In this document: positions 7,011 through 14,338 of the stretch, piece by piece | How positions within the stretch are numbered: position 1 is the first letter of the stretch | Layout of the letters: each line of letters begins with the position of its first letter | NCBI GenBank assembly: GCA_900542565.1 | Contig: UQOC01000046.1 | Coordinates: forward strand, 1 to 18,714 | Direction of reading: 5' to 3' | From: an uncultured Eubacteriales bacterium | GTDB lineage: Bacteria > Bacillota > Clostridia > Peptostreptococcales > Anaerovoracaceae | Length of the DNA stretch: 18,714 nt | Program-made: the position numbers and the translations under genes | Notes under the pieces: generated by a model | What the model saw: the letters and a program-made list of their open reading frames with translations, nothing else | Told to the model about the DNA's origin: nothing | Databases searched by the model: none

Positions 7011-7627
7011 TCTCCAAAGTCCAGGATCTGTCCGGTCCTGTACCTCAGCTGCCGTTTAAAGACAGGTCCGCCGACAGCGATGGTATGATACTCGCCGTTT
7101 TCTCCGCAGGCATCTGCGCCATATGCCTTTATGGCCGCCGCAGTCTCTGAACCTATAAACCTCCCCAGCAGATTTCTGGGGAGTATTTTGTTATTTATGG
7201 CCTTGATGATGCATTTATATCCTGCCCTTTCGATCTGCCTGACAACTTCTTCCCTTTCCATGTGCCAGAGGGGGAATTCCCACCGCAGTCCCGTGTTCAG
7301 GCAGCGGTCCTGACTCCACTTTCTGTTTCCTTCAATATCTATATCGCCAAAGCAGGCCGCTTCAGCCCCCAATTTCCTGGCTTCCATGAGTCCGGCCTCA
7401 AATTTGAGATGGTATTCCTCTCCCTTTGCCGGACAGAGTATCATTGGTATGCCAAGGGCTTCCGAAAATTCGTCAAGGAGCTTTTCATCGGCGCCGTGAA
7501 AATATGATCTTCCTGCATCAATATTGACCATTACAAGAAGGGCCACCGGTTCGTGGCCCATTTCTATCATCTTATGCAAAGCAAGGGTACTGTCCTTGCC
7601 GCAGCTATATGACATGACAAATTTCAA
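6980..7627 (-). CDS. DUF71 / Dph6-family ATP-pyrophosphatase (diphthine-ammonia ligase homologue)
   Basis: This 215-residue protein belongs to the PP-loop ATPase family that includes archaeal and eukaryotic diphthine-ammonia ligase, which activates a carboxylate with ATP and amidates it. It shows the PP-loop SYSCGKDST (6-14), GDID (94-97) and the family hallmark GENGEYHT (175-182). Bacteria lack diphthamide, so its substrate differs; a metabolite amide ligase role is inferred from family knowledge only. Translation probably starts at TTG 7627, with GAGGT 7 bases upstream, giving the usual family N-terminus MKFVMSYS; the next ATG (7615) is too far from the ribosome site. It follows the TrpZ-like ATPase by 20 bases and closes the T-box operon. 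Its 3' end overlaps the convergent DUF1836 gene, and no terminator was found. Confidence 0.88.
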   Translation of the reverse strand: MKFVMSYSCGKDSTLALHKMIEMGHEPVALLVMVNIDAGRSYFHGADEKLLDEFSEALGIPMILCPAKGEEYHLKFEAGLMEARKLGAEAACFGDIDIEGNRKWSQDRCLNTGLRWEFPLWHMEREEVVRQIERAGYKCIIKAINNKILPRNLLGRFIGSETAAAIKAYGADACGENGEYHTIAVGGPVFKRQLRYRTGQILDFGDHSVIDINVF

Positions 7628-7647
7628 TATTCCTACCTCTGTTCCAT

Positions 7648-8430
7648 CTACAGGAGCATCCTGTCATTGTCTATGCTGAACTTTTCCACCAGCTTTTCGA
7701 CCGTCATCTGCTCCCTCTCGACTCCCTGTATGTCCATGGCTATCCTGCCGTTCTGCATGAGTATGGTCCTGTTGCCGTATGTCAGGGCATTACCCATGTT
7801 ATGAGTTATCATCAGGGTACACATGCCCTTTCTTTCAGAAAATTGCCTTGTAAGGTTAAGGACCTTTTCAGCCGCAGAAGGGTCCAACGCTGCCGTATGC
7901 TCATCAAGGAGCAGGACTTTCGGATCGGCTATCACAGCCATGAACAATGTCAGAGCCTGTCTCTGCCCTCCCGAAAGGAGCTTGACTTTCTGGGTCATCT
8001 TGTCCTCAAGGCCCATACCCAGTACCGCAAGCCTTTCGCGGAAAGCCTGCCTGTCAGCCTTTGTGATCCCCGGCTGCAGGCCCCGTGGCTTATTCTTTGC
8101 GGCAGCTATTGCCAGGTTTTCTTCTATGGTCATATCGAATGCCGTTCCTTTCAGAGGATCCTGAAAGACTCTTCCCATGTACCTCGCCCTCTTGTATTCC
8201 GGCAGTTTTGTTATATCATTTCCGTCTAATATTATGTTGCCTCTGTCCACCGGAAAAACTCCTGCTATGGCGTTTAGAAGAGTTGATTTGCCTGCGCCGT
8301 TGTTTCCTATGACAGTCACAAAATCTCCATCGGAAAGTTCGAGTGTCAGATCGGAAATGGCTGTTTTTTCATTTATCGTGCCTTCCCCAAAGATCTTGGT
8401 CATATTATGAATTTGAAGCAGCTTTTCCAT
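7648..8430 (-). CDS. trpZ: ABC transporter ATP-binding protein, TrpZ type
   Basis: The 260-residue ATPase drives the importer made with the two genes upstream. Its motifs are Walker A GNNGAGKST (42-50), Q-loop Gln90 in VFQDP, the signature LSGGQ (152-156), Walker B VLLLDE (172-177) and H-loop His210. The segment GRVFQDPLKGTAFDMTIEENLAIA is typical of the COG1101 family paired with COG4120 permeases and COG2984 binding proteins, the set named TrpXYZ in comparative T-box studies. AGGAGG stands 7 bases before the ATG at 8430. The start lies inside the permease gene (26-base overlap), indicating translational coupling. The substrate is inferred from family and regulation, not shown. Confidence 0.9.
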   Translation of the reverse strand: MEKLLQIHNMTKIFGEGTINEKTAISDLTLELSDGDFVTVIGNNGAGKSTLLNAIAGVFPVDRGNIILDGNDITKLPEYKRARYMGRVFQDPLKGTAFDMTIEENLAIAAAKNKPRGLQPGITKADRQAFRERLAVLGMGLEDKMTQKVKLLSGGQRQALTLFMAVIADPKVLLLDEHTAALDPSAAEKVLNLTRQFSERKGMCTLMITHNMGNALTYGNRTILMQNGRIAMDIQGVEREQMTVEKLVEKFSIDNDRMLL

Positions 8431-9322
8431 TCTGACGCCTCCTTTTTCTTATCTTTGCGCCTTTTTCTCCCAGGATTCCAAGATAAAGGGCGACGGCAAC
8501 TATTACTGCCGATACCAGTTTCAGGTCGCTTGATTCCATTCCAAGATACAGAGCCTCGGAAATTATCACTCTGTATAATACGGCCCCCAGGCCAGCCGCT
8601 ATGAGACGGCGGAGCAGTCCGCTTGTTCCAAACACAACTTCTCCCAGTATAACCGAAGCAAGTCCTATGACCATCATGCCGGTCCCGCTGTTTATGTCAG
8701 CAAATCCCTGGTTCTGGGCAAGCATGCCTCCTGCAAGACCCACAAGGCCGTTGGATATGGCAAATCCCATTACTTTCATGCTGTCTCCGGATACCCCGGC
8801 TGCCCTGACCATTTCTTCATTGTCTCCTGTCGCCCGGAAAACGAATCCCAGCCTGGTCTGTAAAAACATGTACAAAATGGCGATGACTGCAGCCAGCATT
8901 ATCACCCCCAGGATGATGCCGGCATATCGCTCCGGAAATATATCTTCCGCCCGGTCATATATGGTCTGGCTCTGTGTCAGAGGCACATTGGGCGTCTTGC
9001 CCATGATGCGCAGGTTTATGGAATAAGACGCCAGCATTACGAGTATCCCGGCCAGTATGGCCTGTATCTTCAATTTTGTATGAAGTATCCCTGTTATCAG
9101 TCCGGCTATGGCACCGGTGACCGCTGCACCCAAAAGGCTCAGAAATGGATCCGCCCCTGCCGAGCACATGACCGCTGATGTCGCCATTCCTGTAACGATA
9201 GAACCGTCCACAGTAAGGTCCGGCATGTTAAGTGTCCTGAAAGAAAGGAAGATCCCAAGTGCCAGTACCGCATATATAGTTCCCAGTTCGATGGCTCCTA
9301 GAAAAGCCGTCATAGTCATCAT
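8405..9322 (-). CDS. trpY: ABC transporter permease, TrpY type
   Basis: This 305-residue integral membrane protein is the permease of the importer. About eight hydrophobic segments can be seen, near residues 7-27, 62-80, 86-106, 135-155, 187-203, 215-232, 238-257 and 268-284. The tail is short and basic (KIRKRRRQNGK), consistent with a cytoplasmic end. The TLNMPDLTVDGS motif (30-41) and the Gly-rich LVGLAGGMLAQNQGFADINSG region are characteristic of the COG4120 branch, related to branched-chain amino acid permeases. AAGGAG precedes the ATG at 9322 by about 10 bases. It follows the binding-protein gene by 18 bases and overlaps the ATPase gene by 26, so the three are one operon. Confidence 0.9.
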   Translation of the reverse strand: MMTMTAFLGAIELGTIYAVLALGIFLSFRTLNMPDLTVDGSIVTGMATSAVMCSAGADPFLSLLGAAVTGAIAGLITGILHTKLKIQAILAGILVMLASYSINLRIMGKTPNVPLTQSQTIYDRAEDIFPERYAGIILGVIMLAAVIAILYMFLQTRLGFVFRATGDNEEMVRAAGVSGDSMKVMGFAISNGLVGLAGGMLAQNQGFADINSGTGMMVIGLASVILGEVVFGTSGLLRRLIAAGLGAVLYRVIISEALYLGMESSDLKLVSAVIVAVALYLGILGEKGAKIRKRRRQNGKAASNS

Positions 9323-9340
9323 AAACTCATTACTCCTTTT

Positions 9341-10327
9341 TTACTGTTCCAGCATGTTCCTGTCCAGTATTTCCTGTGATATTTCAAGTCCGAGGGCATC
9401 GGCCGTGTCAGTGTTGATATAAACGCTCATCTCGGACATCTTCCTCACCGGCATGGAAGCAGTGTCTGCTCCTTCAAGCACATCGGCTATCATGGCGGCA
9501 GTCTCTCTGCCCAGCACTGTGTAATCTATCCCGTATGTGGCAAGACCGCCGTCGGTCACCATTGAATCGGCGCTCACATAAAATGGCACGCCTGCGCTGT
9601 TGAAAGTATCCGTAGCCACTGCCATTGAAGATGCTACCGTATTGTCTATAGGGGAAAACACAATGTCCGCCCTGTCAGCCAGATACTGAGCCGCCTGCTG
9701 TACCTCGCTTGTGTTGGTAACGGTAGATTCTATGACTTCAAAGCCATTGGCCTGGGCATATTCTTTCAGGTCGTTTATAACTGATACTGAGTTTGGTTCT
9801 CCCAGATTGTAAAGGGCGCCGATGGTATGGAATCCCGGAGTGATCTCCTGAGCCAGGTCCATTATATCAGAGGCTGAGACTTCATCAGAAGTTCCCGTAA
9901 CATTTCCTCCGGGAGCCTCAAGGCTATCCACCAGTCCTGCACCCACCGGATCCGTTATGGCTGCGAATATGATAGGTATATCTGTGGTTTCTGCCAGAGA
10001 TGCCTGAGCTGCATTGGTGGCGATAGCCACTATCACATCACACTCTTCTCCTACAAATGTCTGCGCGATATTCTGCATGGTCGTCATGTCATTCTGGCCG
10101 TTCTGATATATTATCTCTATGTTTTCACCATCTACATAGCCTTCTTCTTCAAGGCCTTCTATGATGCTCTCTCTTATGGTGTTCAGCGACGGATGTTCCA
10201 TCATCTGTATTATGCCGATCTTAAAAGTGTCCTCTCCGCCTGCGGCGCTTCCGCTGTCATCAGAGCAGCCTGTTAACATTGTCAGAGACATGGCCAATAT
10301 AAGCAATAAGGTCAGTAGTTTTTTCAT
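9341..10327 (-). CDS. trpX: ABC transporter substrate-binding lipoprotein, TrpX type
   Basis: The 328-residue protein captures the substrate outside the membrane for the TrpYZ-type transporter. The N-terminus is a lipoprotein signal: Lys-Lys, a hydrophobic stretch (residues 4-17) and the lipobox LTGC with Cys21 as lipidated residue. An acidic Ser/Gly linker follows. The mature part matches ABC_sub_bind (COG2984), with IGIIQMMEHPSLN (38-50), the VIVAIATNAAQ segment, FAAITDPVGAGLV and GNVTGTSD. Members of this family have been proposed as tryptophan-binding proteins from T-box regulon comparisons. AGGAGG lies 8 bases before the ATG at 10327. It is the first gene after a T-box leader, so its level should respond to uncharged tRNA. 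The actual ligand is unproven here. Confidence 0.9.
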   Translation of the reverse strand: MKKLLTLLLILAMSLTMLTGCSDDSGSAAGGEDTFKIGIIQMMEHPSLNTIRESIIEGLEEEGYVDGENIEIIYQNGQNDMTTMQNIAQTFVGEECDVIVAIATNAAQASLAETTDIPIIFAAITDPVGAGLVDSLEAPGGNVTGTSDEVSASDIMDLAQEITPGFHTIGALYNLGEPNSVSVINDLKEYAQANGFEVIESTVTNTSEVQQAAQYLADRADIVFSPIDNTVASSMAVATDTFNSAGVPFYVSADSMVTDGGLATYGIDYTVLGRETAAMIADVLEGADTASMPVRKMSEMSVYINTDTADALGLEISQEILDRNMLEQ

Positions 10328-10424
10328 TTTTTCTTCCTCCTGTCATCTTTGCCGCATATAGGCGGCCATTTGTGCTTCCGGCGCATCTTTCTGCCGGAAA
10401 ATATCAGTCATCGAGTGTCTCTGC

Positions 10425-10459
10425 AAAAAATAAACCCTGTCCTCGTTCAAGGACAGGGT
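10425..10459 (-). terminator. Attenuator hairpin of the T-box leader
   Basis: A perfect 10-bp stem, ACCCTGTCCT (10459-10450) with AGGACAGGGT (10443-10434), has a 6-base loop. It is followed by a T-rich tract (TTATTTTTT) on the minus strand. It lies directly after the T-box sequence, as expected for the terminator that competes with the antiterminator. Confidence 0.92.
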
Positions 10460-10726
10460 ATCAGCCTGCGGTACCACCTTGTTTGGTCTAAAAGACCCAC
10501 CTCTTGCAGAGTGCCGTCACACTCCTTTCCACTGACGCAGGAATCTCGTCTCAGATACTCGGCTTTTATGTGCCGGGCGATCATGCCCCGACCTTCAGCC
10601 TTTCCCCTCGCCCTCGGGAGCCCATTGTTCCGACCCGTTGCCTGTCCGGCTTCCACCGCCCCGGATTCGCTGTAAGTCCTGCGATCGGTTTTACTTCTCC
10701 GTCAAAGGTTTAGATATGAAATTTAT
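10425..10726 (-). promoter_or_regulatory. T-box leader controlling the trpXYZ-DUF71 operon
   Basis: The minus strand holds the T-box sequence AAGGTGGTACCGCAGGC (10480-10464) followed by the attenuator hairpin. Upstream is a recognisable Stem I: AGTA (10695-10692), the AGCGAATCCGG...GGTGGAAGCCGG distal arm, and helices CCGATC/GGTCGG and GGAG/CTCC that enclose a specifier loop reading AACAATGGG (10629-10621). The most likely specifier is TGG (10624-10622, Trp), which stands 6 bases before GAG, as in other T-boxes I recall. ATG (10625-10623, Met) is the alternative. The acceptor bulge is UGGU (10476-10473). Uncharged tRNA binding would favour the antiterminator and read-through into trpX. The identification as T-box is firm; the amino acid is not. 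Confidence 0.93.
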
Positions 10727-10732
10727 ATTGTG

Positions 10733-10761
10733 AGTTTAGCACCGGTTGATGGGTTTGTCAA
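10733..10761 (-). promoter_or_regulatory. Sigma-A promoter of the T-box operon
   Basis: Consensus TTGACA (10761-10756) and TAAACT (10738-10733) on the minus strand have a 17-base spacer. The transcript would begin near 10726, about 25 bases before Stem I of the T-box. Confidence 0.75.
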
Positions 10762-10852
10762 CTGTTTTTTACCGGAAGCTGTATGTCTTGTACCCAATGA
10801 TCGTCTCCGTGTAATTTCTTCGGAAAATTTTTGTGGTGGAAAACCGCTGTCG

Positions 10853-10861
10853 TGATATAAT
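10853..10861 (+). promoter_or_regulatory. Extended -10 promoter of the GNAT gene
   Basis: TG-A-TATAAT (10853-10861) is a consensus extended -10. The best -35 candidate, TTGTGG (10831-10836), is 19 bases away and poor, which is tolerated by extended -10 promoters. Bases 10762-10852 hold nothing else recognisable. Confidence 0.55.
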
Positions 10862-10892
10862 AGATATGATATAAGAAAACAGGAGGTCAGCC

Positions 10893-11381
10893 ATGCACAT
10901 AAGGCCCGCTCATAACGATGATCTGCAAACTATCTTCGATATAGAACAAAATACTTTTCCTCCTCAGGAAGCGGCCTGTTTGGAAACCTTCGCATACAGG
11001 CTGAAAAATTTTCCTGAATGCTTTTTTGTTGCAGAAAACGATGAAGGTATTATCGTTGCTTTCCTGTCAGGACGCCCAGCCCTGAGACTGACGGGGCAAG
11101 GCGTTACAGATGACATGTACGAAAATATCCAGCTCCCCTCAGGCGACACTTTTGTCATCCTGTCGGTCAACACACGGCCTGATTTTCAAAATATGGGCTA
11201 CGCTTCAGGATTGCTCTCTCACGCCGCCTGCGCCGCAAAAAAGCTTGGCTGCCGCCGCATGCTCCTTGCCTGCAAAGAAGAAAAACTCTCCTTTTACGGC
11301 AGGGCCGGTTATGTCAGCACAGGTGTTTCCGATTCCTGCCACGGCGGAGCTGTCTGGTATGATATGACTATGGATCTGTGA
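10893..11381 (+). CDS. GNAT family N-acetyltransferase (AANAT-like)
   Basis: The 162-residue protein should transfer acetyl from acetyl-CoA to a primary amine in the cytoplasm. The acetyl-CoA-binding motif A spans about residues 86-108, with the pyrophosphate loop QNMGYA (99-104). Motif B, FYGRAGYVSTGVS followed by HGGAVWYDM (150-158), and the early IEQNTFPPQEAA segment (17-28) are typical of the arylalkylamine N-acetyltransferase-like bacterial branch. The amine substrate is unknown. AGGAGGT precedes the ATG by 5-6 bases, and an extended -10 promoter lies 30 bases upstream. spoIIID begins 85 bases after its stop on the same strand with no terminator between, so some read-through is possible. 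Confidence 0.9.
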   Translation: MHIRPAHNDDLQTIFDIEQNTFPPQEAACLETFAYRLKNFPECFFVAENDEGIIVAFLSGRPALRLTGQGVTDDMYENIQLPSGDTFVILSVNTRPDFQNMGYASGLLSHAACAAKKLGCRRMLLACKEEKLSFYGRAGYVSTGVSDSCHGGAVWYDMTMDL

Positions 11382-11403
11382 TCACACTCCCATCAAATTA
11401 ACA

Positions 11404-11431
11404 TCATATTTTGCAAGGGACCGCATATATT
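11404..11431 (+). promoter_or_regulatory. Sigma-E-like sporulation promoter of spoIIID
   Basis: TCATATT (11404-11410) fits the -35 consensus KMATATT and CATATATT (11424-11431) fits the -10 consensus CATAYAHT of mother-cell sigma-E, with 13 bases between. B. subtilis spoIIID is transcribed by sigma-E. The placement 36 bases before the spoIIID start codon supports the call. Confidence 0.6.
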
Positions 11432-11466
11432 GTCTTAACGAACAAATAAGGAGCGTGTGTCTTGCA

Positions 11467-11724
11467 ATGAAGGATTACATAGAAGAAAGAGTTTTGGAGT
11501 TAGCTCACTACATAATCGATACCAACTCAACGGTCAGAGCCGCGGCGAAAAAGTTCCGGGTGAGCAAGTCCACCGTACATAAAGATGTCACCGAAAGACT
11601 CCTTGAAATAAATCCCGGACTTGCTTCGGAGGTGAAAGAAGTTCTGGAAAATAACAAGGCGGAGCGCCACCTCAGAGGCGGCATGGCCACAAGAGAAAAA
11701 TATAAATCCGTGAGAGAAAAATAA
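11467..11724 (+). CDS. spoIIID: Sporulation transcriptional regulator SpoIIID
   Basis: The 85-residue DNA-binding protein activates and represses mother-cell genes during sporulation. It matches B. subtilis SpoIIID along nearly its whole length: start MKDYIEERV, helix-turn-helix at about 21-44 with VSKSTVHKDVTERL (32-45), then EINPGLASEVKEVLE and the basic RHLRGGMATREKYK tail. ATG 11467 is chosen because it gives the family N-terminus. The in-frame GTG at 11455 is almost on top of the Shine-Dalgarno AAGGAG (11448-11453), whose 13-base spacing to the ATG is long. In Bacillus the gene is followed by mbl; here it ends at a strong terminator and mbl lies elsewhere in the window. Its presence shows an endospore-forming lineage. 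Confidence 0.96.
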   Translation: MKDYIEERVLELAHYIIDTNSTVRAAAKKFRVSKSTVHKDVTERLLEINPGLASEVKEVLENNKAERHLRGGMATREKYKSVREK

Positions 11725-11780
11725 AAAACTGCCGCTCTCAGCGCTCCTGTCATGGAGCGCTGAGCAAGCGGCAGTTTTTT
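11724..11780. terminator. Bidirectional terminator between spoIIID and dusB
   Basis: CTGCCGCT (11729-11736) pairs with AGCGGCAG (11767-11774), and an inner stem CAGCGCTC (11739-11746) with GAGCGCTG (11755-11762) closes an 8-base loop. A-run 11724-11728 and T-run 11775-11780 flank it. It therefore has a U-tract in both directions and serves both convergent genes. Confidence 0.92.
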
Positions 11781-11781
11781 G

Positions 11782-12741
11782 TCATATATTTTTGATAGCC
11801 TCTGCAAGATCAGCCATGCTTGTCAGGCTGTTGACCTTTCCTCTGAAGGCGGCAGCGCCCTTAACCCCTTTCAGATACCAGCCCACATGTTTTCTCATCT
11901 CACGGACTGCGGCATATTCGCCCTTCAGTTCGGCAAGATCTTTCAGATGGCGCAGCATCATCGTCTTTTTTTCTTCTGCCGACGGTGGCTGTGGGATAGG
12001 TTCGCCTTTCCATGCTGCCAGGGCTTCACGGAATATCCACGGATTTCCCAGGGCGCCCCTTGCTATCATGACAAAATCGCAGCCCGTCTCTTTCATCATA
12101 CGCACCGCCGAAGAGCCGTCTGTCACATCCCCGTTTCCTATGACGGGTATATCCACAGCTCTTTTTACAGCTGCGATCTGAGACCAGTCAGCTTTTCCGC
12201 TGTAATACTGTTCTCTGGTACGGCCGTGGACAGCTATTGCAGCTGCTCCGGCCGCCTCGACGGCATGTGCCGTCTCAACTGCATTGATGGACTTTTCGTC
12301 CCAGCCTATCCTTATCTTGGCGGTGACAGGAAGGTCAGAATTTTTTACCGCAGCAGAAACCACATGGTATATGAGATCCGGATCTTTCAGCAGGGCGGAA
12401 CCTTCGCCGTTCTTTACGATCTTTGGCACAGGACAGCCCATGTTTATATCTATCATCACCCCGTCCTTTTTTGACAATTCTCTGGCCGCAAATGCTATCA
12501 CCTCCGGCTCATGCCCGAATATCTGAATGGCTACCGGCCCCTCGTCCTTGTAAGTGTATAAGAGTTTTCCCGTATTCTTATCGCCGTACCACATGCCTTT
12601 GGCGCTGACCATCTCACTGTATGTCAGCGCAGCTCCCTGTTCATGGCACAATCTCCTCATGGGAGCGTCTGTGATCCCTGCCAGCGGCGCAAGAAAAAAG
12701 GGATTATCCAGTATCAAGCTGCCTATGCGCAATCCTTTCAT
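11782..12741 (-). CDS. dusB: tRNA-dihydrouridine synthase DusB
   Basis: The 319-residue flavoenzyme reduces specific uridines in tRNA to dihydrouridine with NAD(P)H and FMN. The TIM barrel shows APLAGITD (18-25, FMN site), the catalytic Cys103 in NMGCPVPK, HGRTREQYYSG (172-182), GNGD (202-205) and ARGALGNPW (227-235). A helical tRNA-binding domain follows from about 250. NMGCPVPKIVKNGEGSALL is characteristic of the DusB group. GGGAGG is only about 3 bases before the ATG at 12741, unusually close. It follows the PucR-family gene by 22 bases on the same strand, in the ftsH-distal position that dusB also occupies in Bacillus, there with folate genes between. Confidence 0.95.
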   Translation of the reverse strand: MKGLRIGSLILDNPFFLAPLAGITDAPMRRLCHEQGAALTYSEMVSAKGMWYGDKNTGKLLYTYKDEGPVAIQIFGHEPEVIAFAARELSKKDGVMIDINMGCPVPKIVKNGEGSALLKDPDLIYHVVSAAVKNSDLPVTAKIRIGWDEKSINAVETAHAVEAAGAAAIAVHGRTREQYYSGKADWSQIAAVKRAVDIPVIGNGDVTDGSSAVRMMKETGCDFVMIARGALGNPWIFREALAAWKGEPIPQPPSAEEKKTMMLRHLKDLAELKGEYAAVREMRKHVGWYLKGVKGAAAFRGKVNSLTSMADLAEAIKNI

Positions 12742-12763
12742 GGTCCTCCCTCTCTTTTCTTTT

Positions 12764-14338
12764 TTATTTTGAAGCGGCCTCCAGCCTCTGGAGGGCCAGG
12801 GCGATGGTAAGCCCCGGAATCACACGGTTTCCGGTTATCTCAGCGCCCAGCATCTCGTTTATCTTTTTGAGCCGGTATTGTACCGTATTGGTATGTATCC
12901 CCATGAACTCAGCGGTCTTGGAGCTGTTCATCCCGGCGTCCAGGACAAATGTTTCCAGCGTATCAAGAAGCTGTTTTGACTTATTGTCGCTTTCTTTGCG
13001 AAAAGCCATCATCAGGTCGGTGTAATTCTTTTTCAGATAGCCCCCCTGGATCTGTATGTTCACGCAGTTGCTGACAAGGGTCAGCTCATACTTGGTAAAG
13101 ACTCTCTTATATGGGAAAATGCTCCCGGCAAAGTCCCATGTCTCGTTTATCATGTGGAATCCATGGCAGGCACCCTCTATGGCATCCATCCCCGTCACAT
13201 GAAATATCCTAACATGCTTATCCTCTTTAAGATCATTGAAAAGCTGCAGACAGACGGACTTATCACCTGTCTCGCTGTCTTTGGAAGCGTCGCTGCCCCT
13301 TAGTATAACTCCATAAGTCTCATCGTCCTCGCTGATCCTGATGATCTTCAGAACGCCTCTTTCTTCATAGCCGTCTATAACGCTGTCCCAGCGCGGCCCG
13401 TCAGCTCCTCTGGCATAAAATACAGAAAGTATATCCTGCGGCGAGATCCCCACTTCATCCTTTAAGGAATAGGCCAGACTCCTGTTTTCCCTGATGAGCG
13501 CTCTCAGAAATTCCGCTTTCGCATCTCTTTCCGGAGTAAATTTCCACATCCCTATGGCCAGTTCTATTATCTCGGCCAGCTTTGTTATCTCGCCCGGCGA
13601 ATAATTATCCTCGTTGTCCACGATCAGCAGAAAATATTTTTCTCCGTCTATCTTGACATTGCCCCAGTAAGTCTGTACTCCCTCTATCTCTATCTGGCTG
13701 TATACCCGGCCCAGGTTGGCGGCAGTTTCTCTGCCGCGTCTTATGGCCTCGTCTATTGCAAGCCTGTGCCGCGTTTCCACGGCAAAGATAGGATTAAAAT
13801 CCTCGCTGAGGAGCACTACCTGAAACTCATTGCTTATGGCAGCCTCTTTCAGCGCCTGCCTGAAACCTGCATGCTTTTCAAAGTTAAGAAGATGGTATAT
13901 CGTATTGTTTATCAGACTGTTCTTAAAGTTGTCACCATACAGAGCCTGCTCCATCACCTGGTCTATGACTTCGGCGTAGTCCCTGTCTCCCGGCAGTATC
14001 ATAAGGGGAAGGCCTGCTTCCTGAGCAATGTCTGCCACCTCTTTATAGCTGTGAGCGTCAGAAGCATTTCCACGCTGAAATATGACCACACCGGCCACAT
14101 TTCCCCGTGCCAGTTCTTTTACCGTTTCCTTCTGAGCAGATACATCCTCTCGCATTCCGGAAAATGATGTAAGTACCAGTTCCTCTGCCCTGGCATTATA
14201 TAATATGGCCTCACGGACAGTAAGGGCATCCATTACGGATACCCTTTTAACGCGGTTGTCCAGGTTTTTCTCACCGGCAACCACGACGCATTGCCTGAAA
14301 GCCTCAAGGGCCAGACAATCTCTAATCGTCGCTTTCAT
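12764..14338 (-). CDS. PucR family transcriptional regulator
   Basis: The 524-residue protein has the three-part PucR layout: an N-terminal purine catabolism regulator-like domain (about 7-130, with a [11 protein letters not shown] segment), a central sensory region (about 150-420), and a C-terminal PucR helix-turn-helix (about 455-520, [14 protein letters not shown]). Relatives respond to metabolites such as purines, amino acids or polyamines; no target gene of that kind is adjacent, so the signal is unknown. The ATG at 14338 lies inside the last codons of ftsH (17-base overlap, different frame) with only a weak GGGAAAG ribosome site. Its translation therefore probably depends on ribosomes finishing ftsH. 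dusB follows after 22 bases. Confidence 0.9.
   Translation of the reverse strand: MKATIRDCLALEAFRQCVVVAGEKNLDNRVKRVSVMDALTVREAILYNARAEELVLTSFSGMREDVSAQKETVKELARGNVAGVVIFQRGNASDAHSYKEVADIAQEAGLPLMILPGDRDYAEVIDQVMEQALYGDNFKNSLINNTIYHLLNFEKHAGFRQALKEAAISNEFQVVLLSEDFNPIFAVETRHRLAIDEAIRRGRETAANLGRVYSQIEIEGVQTYWGNVKIDGEKYFLLIVDNEDNYSPGEITKLAEIIELAIGMWKFTPERDAKAEFLRALIRENRSLAYSLKDEVGISPQDILSVFYARGADGPRWDSVIDGYEERGVLKIIRISEDDETYGVILRGSDASKDSETGDKSVCLQLFNDLKEDKHVRIFHVTGMDAIEGACHGFHMINETWDFAGSIFPYKRVFTKYELTLVSNCVNIQIQGGYLKKNYTDLMMAFRKESDNKSKQLLDTLETFVLDAGMNSSKTAEFMGIHTNTVQYRLKKINEMLGAEITGNRVIPGLTIALALQRLEAASK

Noticed and set aside
10447..10713. Short open frames within the T-box leader
   Set aside because: The sequence is fully explained by Stem I, the antiterminator and the terminator; the frames have no ribosome site and no recognisable product.
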